A stretch of DNA of 43,516 nt, taken from NCBI GenBank assembly GCA_024451685.1, contig JAMXCW010000017.1, positions 1 to 43,516 of the forward strand, given 5' to 3'. The position numbers and the translations under genes are program-made. Position 1 is the stretch's first letter. Every line of letters begins with the position of its first letter. The stretch is from Candidatus Bathyanammoxibius amoris. GTDB taxonomy: Bacteria; Planctomycetota; Brocadiia; Brocadiales; Bathyanammoxibiaceae. This document shows, piece after piece, positions 24,930-38,259 of the stretch. Under the pieces are notes generated by a model. The model was not told the DNA's origin. It searched no databases and saw nothing but the letters and a program-made list of their open reading frames with translations.

Positions 24930-27341
24930 ATGTTCTTAAGGACCCTCAAACTAAGAAACTACAGGAAATTCAGAAATGAAATGATCGAATTCCCTGAAGG
25001 TGTAATTGGCATTATTGGTCCTAATGGCGTTGGGAAGTCTTCTATTTTAGAAGCTATAGGATGGGCACTCTACGGTAACGTGATGGCGCGAACAGAAAAA
25101 CATGAGGTAAAAAGTCAGAATGCTACCGCGAACGAAGACTGCCGTGTTGAACTTGAGTTTGATATGACTGGACACTGTTATAAGGTTATAAGGGAACTCA
25201 AAGGGGGAAATGCTTTTTCCAACGCTCTGATTTATGCAAATGGAAACTGCGAGCCCGAAGCACAGAGAGATAGTGGTGTGAATGAATACCTTAAGAACCT
25301 TCTTGGGATGGACTATGTGACCTTCTTAAGGACAATCTATGCCAAGCAAAAAGACCTCGCTGCTCTTTCTCTGTTGCGCCCAGAAGAGAGGAAAAAAGTC
25401 ATACGGCGGATGCTCAACATTGACCGTATTGACATTGCAATTACCCAGATAAGATCCGACAAAAGACAGAAAGAGGATTACATAAAAGGTATCGAAATAA
25501 GTCTTGAAGATGTTGAAGAGTTTAAAGCAAGGCGGAAGAAAATATTGAGTGAACAGGTGGAAATAAAAAAGAGTATCTCTGAACTGAATGCGACAGTTAG
25601 CTTGCTTTTAGAGGAAAGGGTAAAAATAAAGAAAGAAAAGAGTATTCAAGATCAAAAATATAAAACCTTCAATGAACTTGGCAAGCAAAAAGCACTGCTT
25701 CATGAAAAACAATCATCTTTGAAGAAACAACTTGAAGAATGCTTCAATGACAAAAAGGAACTAGAACAAAAGAACAAAGAGTTGAAGAACCTTAAGCCTA
25801 AAGAGCAAGAGTACACCAAAATAAAAGCCGAAAATAAAAAACAAGAAGAGCTGCGCCTTAAATATCAGGCCAAAGTGGAGCTAAAGGAAAATGTTTCTGA
25901 AAAGAGAGAAGACATAAAAGATAGGGAGAAAAAATTAAGTGCAATAATGGAGAAGCTGAAGGCCTTTGAAAATGTGGATAAGGAATTTAATAAAATAGAG
26001 AAAGACATGCGCTCCAGAGAGCAAAAGAGAAGAATTATTGAAAAAAGAGCTAAAAAAAATCATGGAGAGTCAGAAGTTTTAAAATCAAAAATCGAGGAGC
26101 TTTCCTTAAAGAAAAACGATATTTCCAAGCTTGGCCCAGGTAGCAAATGTCCCACCTGTTTCAGAGAATTGGGGAAGACCCACCCTGATATAATTCGGCA
26201 CATTGAAAGCGAGAAAAAAGCTTATCGCAAGGAACTTGAAGTAATAAATCAGCAAAAATATGGGATCGACAAAAAACACAAAAACATTCTGGGAGAATTA
26301 GATGCGCTCGTGGGGAAAAAGAATAAAATAATCCAAAAGCTGAAGAAAAAATCAGAATTGGACCAATCGCTAAAGGAGCAACGAGATGAGCTGAAAAATG
26401 TTGAGTTAAATCTAAGTAAAAACGAAGAAAAGCTAAAAAAACTAAAGGAAATTAAGTTTGACAAGAAAATTTATGAACAACTAAGTAAGAGCTTTGAGAA
26501 GTTATCGAAGATTATGGAGAACGTTATTGCGTTAAGGAACGAGGTGCAGAGGATTCCCAAATTACTAGAAAAAACAAAATCACTAAAAATAGAAATTACT
26601 AAATCTGATAATGCCCTCAAAGTCAATAATCAAGAGCTTAAGGAATTGGGTTTCGACGGAGAAACGTATAATTATGTTAAAACTAAGTACGAAGAAGTCT
26701 CCGAAAGACTCAAAGGGCAGCAAATGAAACTTCAGGGGAAAAAACATCAAATGGAACTCTCCAAACAGGAGCTTGTAAGTGTCAATAAAGATATTAGGCG
26801 TCAAGAAAAATACAGGAAGGAAATAAAAAAGTCTGAAATCGATCTACAATATCTACAAAGGTTGGAAAGCCTTATAGAAGATTTTCGATTAGAATTGACT
26901 GGTAGAATTCGCCCACTACTTGAGTCCAAGGCTTCCTATCTCTTTAACGAAGTCACGGAGGGCAGATATCCTGCGATGGAACTTGACGAGAACTACGAGG
27001 TATCTATTCTTGACGGCAATCAGGCTTATCGGTTGAAGAGATTTTCAGGGGGAGAAGAGGACCTCGCTAACCTCTGTCTGAGGATCGCGATGTCTCAGGT
27101 CATTGCTGAACGCAGCGGCGGTGCAGAGATAAACTTCATCGCTTTAGACGAAATATTTGGCAGCCAGGACGAGAAGCGAAAGCAGAGCATCCTAAATTCC
27201 ATTAATAGGCTTTCTTCTCAGTTTCGCCAGATATTTCTAATCACTCATATCGAAGACATTAAAGAGATGTTTTATCGGGTCTTAAGAATCGAAGAAAACC
27301 CAGTAACTAAAGAGAGCAGTATTATTATTGACCAGTTATGA
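24930..27341 (+). CDS. sbcC: Rad50/SbcC-family SMC-like ATPase
   Basis: ATPase partner of Mre11/SbcD. It has 803 residues, shorter than E. coli SbcC (1048) and closer to archaeal Rad50. Walker A is GPNGVGKSS (about residues 30-38). A long coiled coil (about 170-640) is interrupted by a zinc hook, Cys407-Pro-Thr-Cys410, in SKCPTCFRELGKTHPD. The ABC signature is FSGGEEDLANLCLRIAMS and the Walker B region is INFIALDEIFGSQDEKRKQS. All catalytic parts are intact, so the complex should be active. AT-rich codon use sets it apart from neighbours. It converges on DUF2851, with 61 bases between the stops. Confidence 0.94.
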   Translation: MFLRTLKLRNYRKFRNEMIEFPEGVIGIIGPNGVGKSSILEAIGWALYGNVMARTEKHEVKSQNATANEDCRVELEFDMTGHCYKVIRELKGGNAFSNALIYANGNCEPEAQRDSGVNEYLKNLLGMDYVTFLRTIYAKQKDLAALSLLRPEERKKVIRRMLNIDRIDIAITQIRSDKRQKEDYIKGIEISLEDVEEFKARRKKILSEQVEIKKSISELNATVSLLLEERVKIKKEKSIQDQKYKTFNELGKQKALLHEKQSSLKKQLEECFNDKKELEQKNKELKNLKPKEQEYTKIKAENKKQEELRLKYQAKVELKENVSEKREDIKDREKKLSAIMEKLKAFENVDKEFNKIEKDMRSREQKRRIIEKRAKKNHGESEVLKSKIEELSLKKNDISKLGPGSKCPTCFRELGKTHPDIIRHIESEKKAYRKELEVINQQKYGIDKKHKNILGELDALVGKKNKIIQKLKKKSELDQSLKEQRDELKNVELNLSKNEEKLKKLKEIKFDKKIYEQLSKSFEKLSKIMENVIALRNEVQRIPKLLEKTKSLKIEITKSDNALKVNNQELKELGFDGETYNYVKTKYEEVSERLKGQQMKLQGKKHQMELSKQELVSVNKDIRRQEKYRKEIKKSEIDLQYLQRLESLIEDFRLELTGRIRPLLESKASYLFNEVTEGRYPAMELDENYEVSILDGNQAYRLKRFSGGEEDLANLCLRIAMSQVIAERSGGAEINFIALDEIFGSQDEKRKQSILNSINRLSSQFRQIFLITHIEDIKEMFYRVLRIEENPVTKESSIIIDQL

Positions 27342-27402
27342 TAGGACAAGCACACACAAAGTAATACGGCCACCTACCGAAACGCATTGTTCAATATATT
27401 CC

Positions 27403-28983
27403 TTAAGCAGTCCCTCCTCTTGCTCTTCCATCCACCGCCATAAAAAACCCGCAGCGGTCGCAGCTTATGTCCTTCCGGTGGCAAAAGTCATGGAATATCT
27501 GATGAAGCCCCTGCTGCCTGCGGGCATTGTTCACTACTTTGGACAACCCCTCCGGCAGTACCCTGTTCGTCATAAACTTGACAACGCTGTCTGTAGAACA
27601 CTTCCGGTGGCGCTTGTATGCCTCGTGCAACAGCGCTTCAAACCCTGAATCTTGATTTTTTCTGGCATACGTTAGAAGAAGCGGGAGGACGGCGTTTATA
27701 AAAATAACTGCCGCTCGCTCCCCCCCTATCAGTTTCGCCGGGGCCTTCAGCCTCTTGCCCCCAGGTGTCAGGTAGTATGACCAGAACTCGTCTTCTAGAC
27801 CCGAAAAATAGGCTTCAATCTCTCTTGCAACCGTTGAGGCGGCGTTCGTCTTCTTACTCCTTGTCTCTTCAAGGATGGTAAGCAGGTCCTTAAAAATTCC
27901 TCCCTCAAGGCTCCCGGCCAACAGGTGGCTCATGGCGGCAATTCGTCTATGGGGCTGGTTTAACGGCCTGACACCTCCCCAGCGCCAGTCGCCATACCGC
28001 ATCGGCTCCTTGTCCCACTTACACCTGATAACTTCATCCCAAAGGTGGGAAACTCTCTCGAGGTATTCTCTTGTCTCCCGGTCATAACCGTCTCCGGCCT
28101 TCCCCTGCCAGCCATATAAAACACCTCCCGCACCCAGGAGCATTGACTGTATCCAAACGTGCTTGTCTGACGGGTCTCGCTGAGTACCGCCTGTACCTGT
28201 CGGTATAAAACTCCTCAGGTCTTCAAGTGGCACTAATGCCGCAAGCTGCGAAAATTGCAACACGTTGCTCTTATACCCCATCGTCCTCATGAGGGCCTCA
28301 TAAAGCACCTGTTCATACGTTTTTTCGTCCAGGTATTCCTCAAACCTTCTCGACTTGGAGAGTATCCGTTCGTCGCCCGCATGGTCCAGTATACGCTCAA
28401 GCGTCTCCGTGTGTATGCCTCCTTTTGCAAGGATGTCGCAGCAAGGGCCCGCAACGTATTTTGCAGTGTCGGGATATTCCGTGAGTCCATCCAGAAGCCC
28501 AGGGACGTCCTCCGGTGGTACAGTTATGTATTTGGACAGCGCCAGCTGCGGCAATTTTTTGTTTGTTACATCACTCACGTAGCCCTGGGAGATGTCGTTC
28601 CACATGACCACGTGAAGGCACACGTTTTTATATCCCTCTTGTTTGTGGTGGCCGTGGCGTTTCCAGTCGGTGGCGTTGATATGGACCTCGACGTCTCCCT
28701 TTATCCTCCCCACACCTTCCAGCAATATCTCGGCATCCAGGTGGTCGGGGCCGCCTTCTACGTTCCATCTCCCCGGTGAGATTACCTCAAGCCGCGCATT
28801 ATCCTCCGTATACAATCTTGACGTGTCAAAATGCCCGCCAAACCACAGACAGCGCACCATCTCCTCGCTTATCCTCCTCGTCGCACCCCCGTAACCCCGG
28901 TCCCGGGGTTCACTGACGCCTGCCTTGCCCCGTACCAGAGTGGCGTAATTGTTGGAGAAACCTTGTGTTGGTTTGTATGCCAT
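27403..28983 (-). CDS. DUF2851 family protein
   Basis: A 526-residue soluble protein with the DUF2851 block at residues 45-125: CLWFGGHFDTSRLYTEDNAR, WNVEGGPDHLDAEILLE, KGDVEVHINATDWKRHGHHK and YKNVCLHVVMWND. Its function is not established. The pattern D80, then E99-x-H101, after a GPD turn and before W-x-x-H-x-H, looks like a nuclease-type metal centre of PD-(D/E)xK shape with His in place of Lys. That reading is inference. Composition is GC-richer than the adjacent Mre11-Rad50 genes, so it may predate them. It lies on the opposite strand and is separate from gyrA by about 110 bases. Confidence 0.9.
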   Translation of the reverse strand: MAYKPTQGFSNNYATLVRGKAGVSEPRDRGYGGATRRISEEMVRCLWFGGHFDTSRLYTEDNARLEVISPGRWNVEGGPDHLDAEILLEGVGRIKGDVEVHINATDWKRHGHHKQEGYKNVCLHVVMWNDISQGYVSDVTNKKLPQLALSKYITVPPEDVPGLLDGLTEYPDTAKYVAGPCCDILAKGGIHTETLERILDHAGDERILSKSRRFEEYLDEKTYEQVLYEALMRTMGYKSNVLQFSQLAALVPLEDLRSFIPTGTGGTQRDPSDKHVWIQSMLLGAGGVLYGWQGKAGDGYDRETREYLERVSHLWDEVIRCKWDKEPMRYGDWRWGGVRPLNQPHRRIAAMSHLLAGSLEGGIFKDLLTILEETRSKKTNAASTVAREIEAYFSGLEDEFWSYYLTPGGKRLKAPAKLIGGERAAVIFINAVLPLLLTYARKNQDSGFEALLHEAYKRHRKCSTDSVVKFMTNRVLPEGLSKVVNNARRQQGLHQIFHDFCHRKDISCDRCGFFMAVDGRARGGTA

Positions 28984-29040
28984 TAGTGTTTCATGCTATT
29001 TGCGGGGGCAGTCCCCTGTGGTTGCCCCAACAAACTAATG
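28981..29040. repeat. Nested inverted repeat at the DUF2851 start
   Basis: CATTAGT (28981-28987, overlapping the start codon on the minus strand) pairs with ACTAATG (29034-29040). Inside, GGGGCA (29005-29010) pairs with TGCCCC (29023-29028). It could hide the DUF2851 start in an RNA fold or end transcription from gyrA. No T-run supports a terminator. Confidence 0.35.
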
Positions 29041-29091
29041 TTAAGGCGCGGGCCTTTTGGCGGGAAAGGGAAGTACTGGACGTTTCGGGGG

Positions 29092-34368
<5,277 letters not shown>

Positions 34369-35472
34369 CTAAGCCTCCGACAACCTTATCGGCATCAGGA
34401 CGTAGAGGTAATCCCTGCCCATCCTTAGTGTCGCCGCCGTGTTCGCATCTTTGAGGCCGATTTTTACCATCCCCTTGCCTATTGCCTTTAGGCCGTCCAG
34501 CAGGAAATCAGGGTTAAGGCCTATCTCCATCTCCTTGCCGCTATAATTCACGCTGATTCCGACCACTCCTTCACCAATGTCCGGCGTCTGGGCTGAGATA
34601 GAGAGGCTGTTCTTCTGCAACTTCATCTTTACGACACACCTCTCTTCCGTGGTAAGGAACGCTGCCCGGCGTACTGCCCCGGCAAGTTCTTCTGCATCCA
34701 CTTCCAGCCTCTCAGCGTCTTCCTTTGGTATGGCCTCCTCATAATTGGGATACTGTCCCTCGATTAACTGGCTGTACACTATTGCATTTTCAGTTTTTGC
34801 TACCATATGTGTCTCTTCCAGCTTGATTTTTACCGGGGTTGTAGTTTGCGCGGCTATCCTTGGAAGCTGCTGTATCCCTTTCGCCGGCACGATACTGTTG
34901 CATGAAACCCCACCCTTGTTAGCAACCTTTTCTTTAACATACGCCATTCTTCTCCCGTCCGTAGCAACCATACTTGCTACGTCTCCCTTTATCCCAAGCA
35001 ACACCCCGGTCATTGTATGTCTCAGACGCTCACTGGCACAGGCAAACACCGTTTTCCGGACCATGTCTTGTATCTTTTCTGGCTCTATCTCAAAGTAATT
35101 CCCCTCAGTAAAGGTGGGAATTGACGGAAACTCCTCTGGGTCGTACCCCAAAAGCTTGAAATTACACCCCTTTCCCGACAGACGACATGTTCTCTCCTTT
35201 ACCTCCAGAGAAACTTCCCCTTCCGTCCACTCTTGGAAAAGCCCTATCAGTCTGCTGCCTGGGAGGACAACCTTACCTGGCTCCAAGATCTTTTCAGGCT
35301 CTATGAGATACCTTATCCCTACCTCCAAGTCTGTGCCCGAAAGCTCCAGTTTATCATTAATTGTCTCCAATTTTACCGCTTGAATAATCGGTTTTGTGGT
35401 TGAACTGCTTATTACATTACTTATTACCTTTAGTCCTTCGTGTAGTTTATTGCTGGAGCAGAGGATTTTCAT
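34369..35472 (-). CDS. dnaN: DNA polymerase III beta subunit (sliding clamp)
   Basis: The clamp that tethers DNA polymerase to its template. It has 367 residues and three homologous domains, as usual. Typical segments are KIDNKL-like LETINDKLELSGTDLEVGIR, VSCNSIVPAKGIQQLPRIAA and LDGLKAIGKGMVKIGL, with the C-terminal YLYVLMPIRLSE. The C-terminal MPIRL motif forms the back of the protein-binding pocket region. It is the first gene after the putative origin and leads the dnaN-DUF721-gyrB-gyrA cluster. Confidence 0.97.
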   Translation of the reverse strand: MKILCSSNKLHEGLKVISNVISSSTTKPIIQAVKLETINDKLELSGTDLEVGIRYLIEPEKILEPGKVVLPGSRLIGLFQEWTEGEVSLEVKERTCRLSGKGCNFKLLGYDPEEFPSIPTFTEGNYFEIEPEKIQDMVRKTVFACASERLRHTMTGVLLGIKGDVASMVATDGRRMAYVKEKVANKGGVSCNSIVPAKGIQQLPRIAAQTTTPVKIKLEETHMVAKTENAIVYSQLIEGQYPNYEEAIPKEDAERLEVDAEELAGAVRRAAFLTTEERCVVKMKLQKNSLSISAQTPDIGEGVVGISVNYSGKEMEIGLNPDFLLDGLKAIGKGMVKIGLKDANTAATLRMGRDYLYVLMPIRLSEA

Positions 35473-35756
35473 TTTACTGGTCTCTTTTGTTAAGGTTATT
35501 TATATTATAATTTCTATATTACTTATTCTTAAGGACTGTAGGTTTGTGGATAAACCACTGTGTTTTTCCACAACACGCTACTGTCACATGACTTGTGGTA
35601 CATCAAGATTGTTGACAAAATGTAAATAAACAGCCATATCTATATACGAAAAACCGCCACAGCCCCTAGAATCTCTCCAGAAGCAGCAAGAGGTCTTCAC
35701 GCGACCGACTAAAAAGGGCAGGGTTATCCACAGGTTATCAACAGAGTGTGAATAGG
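35473..35756. other. oriC: Putative origin of replication (oriC) between dnaA and dnaN
   Basis: Two perfect DnaA boxes are visible: TTATCCACA (35724-35732) and its complement TGTGGATAA (35545-35553). One-mismatch boxes include TTATCAACA (35735-35743) and TTTTCCACA (35564-35572), with a weaker one at 35610-35618 (minus strand). An AT-rich stretch at 35492-35530 (TTATTTATATTATAATTTC and flanks) could be the unwinding element. Its place next to dnaA and dnaN is classical. It is a strong candidate by pattern, but box number is modest and no experiment or GC-skew profile supports it here. Promoters for dnaN must also lie in this gap. Confidence 0.75.
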
Positions 35757-37070
35757 TCATGAGGCTCCCGTATGGAGATCTTTCTCTATCCCATCTAAAA
35801 GTTGTGAAAAGTCTTTATCCACGGATTTCATGGTTTTAACCTTTTCCTCGGCATGAATCACGGTACTGTGGTCGCGACCCCCAATATATCCTCCTATTTC
35901 TTGAAGCGACAGCTGGGTATGTCTCCGGGCCAGAAACATGGCAACCTGTCTGGCCAGAGCGGTAGACCGCTTTCGACTTCTGGACTGAAGCTGCTGGAGA
36001 GAGATATCGAAGGAGGTTGCGACAGAGGCCATTATTTTTTCTATATTGACGGGGCTCAGGCCTTTCTTTGAAAATTCACTACTTATCTGGTGCGCTATCG
36101 CTTCCGGGGAGGCGGAAGGGTCAATGGCCGCGCAACGGGAAAACCTGATAATAGCACCTTCAAGCTCACGCACGTTATCCGTCACTCCTTCGGCAAGTAT
36201 CCTTGCCGCCTCCGGCGGCACGCAGAGGTTCGAGAGAGAGGCCTTTTTCTCTATTATTGCGGTGCGGGTTTCAAAGTCGGGCGGCTCTATCCTTGCCAGC
36301 AGACCCCATTTAAATCTGGAAACCAGGCGCTCCTCAATCTCCGAGATGTCTTCAGGTGAACAGTCGCTTGAGAGGATAATCTGCTTTTGTGAGTTATATA
36401 AGGCGTTGAACGTGTGGAAGAACTCCTCTCTCGAGCGGGGAGAACGGGAGATAAAGTGAACGTCATCGATAACCAGCACATCCAGACCACGGTATGTATT
36501 GCGAAAACTCTCCCAGCGCTCAGTCTTTACGGTGGCGATAAAGTGGTTTACGAAACTTTCGCAGGGAAGATACAATATTCTTGAGCTGGGGTTTTTTTCA
36601 ATGAGCGAGAGGCATATCGCGTGGAGGAGGTGGGTTTTACCCAGACCGACGCCTCCCTGCAGAAAAAGGGGGTTGTAGGCCTTACCGGGAGACTCGGCGA
36701 CCGCGGCTGCGGCGGCATGGGCGAGCCTGTTGGAAGGGCCCACCACGAAATTTTCGAACAGATACTCCCTGTTAAGGTAACTGCTGGACTCTACAGAGGG
36801 GGGAGTCGACAGGTCGCTTTCTATGGTAAATTTTACGTCCCCTAGACCCCCTGACACAGACGACAGAACCTCCTCAATGAGCCCCCTGTAACTCTGAGAA
36901 AGCCACTCCTTGTGATACTGGCTGGGCACCCGGAGCTCTATCATGCTGTTGTCCCCCTCGCGGGCGACTGGTTTAATGTGGGCGAACCAGGTCTGAAACT
37001 GTTGAGGGGTTAGCCGCCCCTTCAGCTCTTCAAGGACCTTTGGCCACACTTCCCGCATCTCTTTGGTCAT
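35757..37070 (-). CDS. dnaA: Chromosomal replication initiator DnaA
   Basis: The initiator binds DnaA boxes and opens the origin. It has 437 residues with all four domains. Domain I starts VWPKVLEELKGRLTPQQFQT. The AAA+ domain has Walker A GGVGLGKT (residues 139-146) and Walker B DVLVIDDVHFIS. The DNA-binding domain IV has GGRDHSTVIHAEEKV. Domain II linker is short (about 20 residues). The ATG at 37070 has AAGG about seven bases upstream. It follows the cysteine desulfurase gene by 19 bases on the same strand, so it appears to be read from an upstream nitrogen-control transcript. Confidence 0.98.
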   Translation of the reverse strand: MTKEMREVWPKVLEELKGRLTPQQFQTWFAHIKPVAREGDNSMIELRVPSQYHKEWLSQSYRGLIEEVLSSVSGGLGDVKFTIESDLSTPPSVESSSYLNREYLFENFVVGPSNRLAHAAAAAVAESPGKAYNPLFLQGGVGLGKTHLLHAICLSLIEKNPSSRILYLPCESFVNHFIATVKTERWESFRNTYRGLDVLVIDDVHFISRSPRSREEFFHTFNALYNSQKQIILSSDCSPEDISEIEERLVSRFKWGLLARIEPPDFETRTAIIEKKASLSNLCVPPEAARILAEGVTDNVRELEGAIIRFSRCAAIDPSASPEAIAHQISSEFSKKGLSPVNIEKIMASVATSFDISLQQLQSRSRKRSTALARQVAMFLARRHTQLSLQEIGGYIGGRDHSTVIHAEEKVKTMKSVDKDFSQLLDGIEKDLHTGAS

Positions 37071-37089
37071 GATATTGCCTTTTTTGATA

Positions 37090-38259
37090 TCAGACAGCTA
37101 CGGAACGAAGTTGATGAACAACCGCTCCGAGCGTCTTAACCGCAAGTTTAACATCGGTTATGGTATTATCCCTTGCCAGGGAAAATCTAATGGAACTTAG
37201 GGTGTCTGAACGAGAGAGGCCCATGGCAAGGAGCACATGAGAGGCCTCCAGCGCCCCGGAGACACAGGGGTTGCCCGCGCCCACACAGACCCCCGCCATG
37301 TCCAGGTTAAGAAGAAGGGCCTCGGCCTCCATACCCTCAAACCCCAGGCACAGGTTCCCTGCAAGACGGAGCGTATCGTTTTTGGGGCCGTTTAGCCTCA
37401 CGTTACACCCGAGAGACAAAATTCCCTCAAGAAGGCGGTCGCGTAAGGACGTAACGTGAGACAGATTGTCCTGCAGGTTATCCGTCGCCAGCTCAAGTGC
37501 CCTGGCCATGCCTGCGCAGGCTGCAAGGTTCATCGTGCCGGGCCTTAAAGCGGACGGTCCGGGTCCACTGTAAGTAGTGGGGGTCATACGGGTGCCGGAG
37601 CGGACATATAGTGCGCCGAGGCCTTTGGGCCCATGAAACTTGTGGGCCGAGAGGCTGAGCAAATCCACTCCCATGTCTGCCGGGTGTACAGGTATCTTTC
37701 CGGCGGCCTGTGCGGCGTCGGTATGGAACGCGATTCCGCGTGACCGCACTATGTCGGCAATATCCCGGACAGGCAGTATGGCGCCCGTTTCTCCCTCAGC
37801 GAGAATAAGCGATATAAGAATTGTTTTGTCATTTATAGCCCGGGCGACGTCTTCAGGATCTATCAAACCTTCCTCGCTGACGGGGAGGCGGGTAACCGTA
37901 AACCCTTGCTCTTCGAGGGCCTCACATGTGCCAAGGACGGACGGATGTTCTATGCGGGAGGTTATGATGTGATTGCCTTGCCGGTTATACGACCGCGCGG
38001 CGCCAAGCAGGGCGATGTTATTGGCCTCCGTGGCACCACTGGTGAAAACGATCTCCTCTTCCCTGACACCGAGGCATCGTGCGATGCGCGCGCGGGATGT
38101 GCTTAACACCCTCCTGGCCTCTCTGCCGGCGGAGTGCATCTGGGTGGCAACTCCCCCGTACTGTTTTTCGCAACGATACATCTCCTCCAGTACCAACGGG
38201 TCAACACGGGTAGTGGCGGCGTTATCTAAATAGACCCTGTTCGTGCAGTTCGTCTTCAT
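37090..38259 (-). CDS. Cysteine desulfurase, NifS/IscS type
   Basis: PLP enzyme that takes sulfur from cysteine for Fe-S clusters or thiolated tRNA. It has 389 residues. The N-terminus VYLDNAATTRVDPLV and EIVFTSGATEANNIALLGAA are family signatures. The PLP lysine is in SLSAHKFHGPKGLGALYVR, and the catalytic Cys is in GAGNPCVSGALEASHVLLAMG. The region around the Cys has Asn-Pro-Cys-Val instead of the usual Ser-Ala-Cys-Thr. The ATG overlaps the glnD stop by four bases (ATGA). It lies 19 bases before dnaA. No IscU, NifU or MnmA neighbour is present. Confidence 0.93.
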   Translation of the reverse strand: MKTNCTNRVYLDNAATTRVDPLVLEEMYRCEKQYGGVATQMHSAGREARRVLSTSRARIARCLGVREEEIVFTSGATEANNIALLGAARSYNRQGNHIITSRIEHPSVLGTCEALEEQGFTVTRLPVSEEGLIDPEDVARAINDKTILISLILAEGETGAILPVRDIADIVRSRGIAFHTDAAQAAGKIPVHPADMGVDLLSLSAHKFHGPKGLGALYVRSGTRMTPTTYSGPGPSALRPGTMNLAACAGMARALELATDNLQDNLSHVTSLRDRLLEGILSLGCNVRLNGPKNDTLRLAGNLCLGFEGMEAEALLLNLDMAGVCVGAGNPCVSGALEASHVLLAMGLSRSDTLSSIRFSLARDNTITDVKLAVKTLGAVVHQLRSVAV

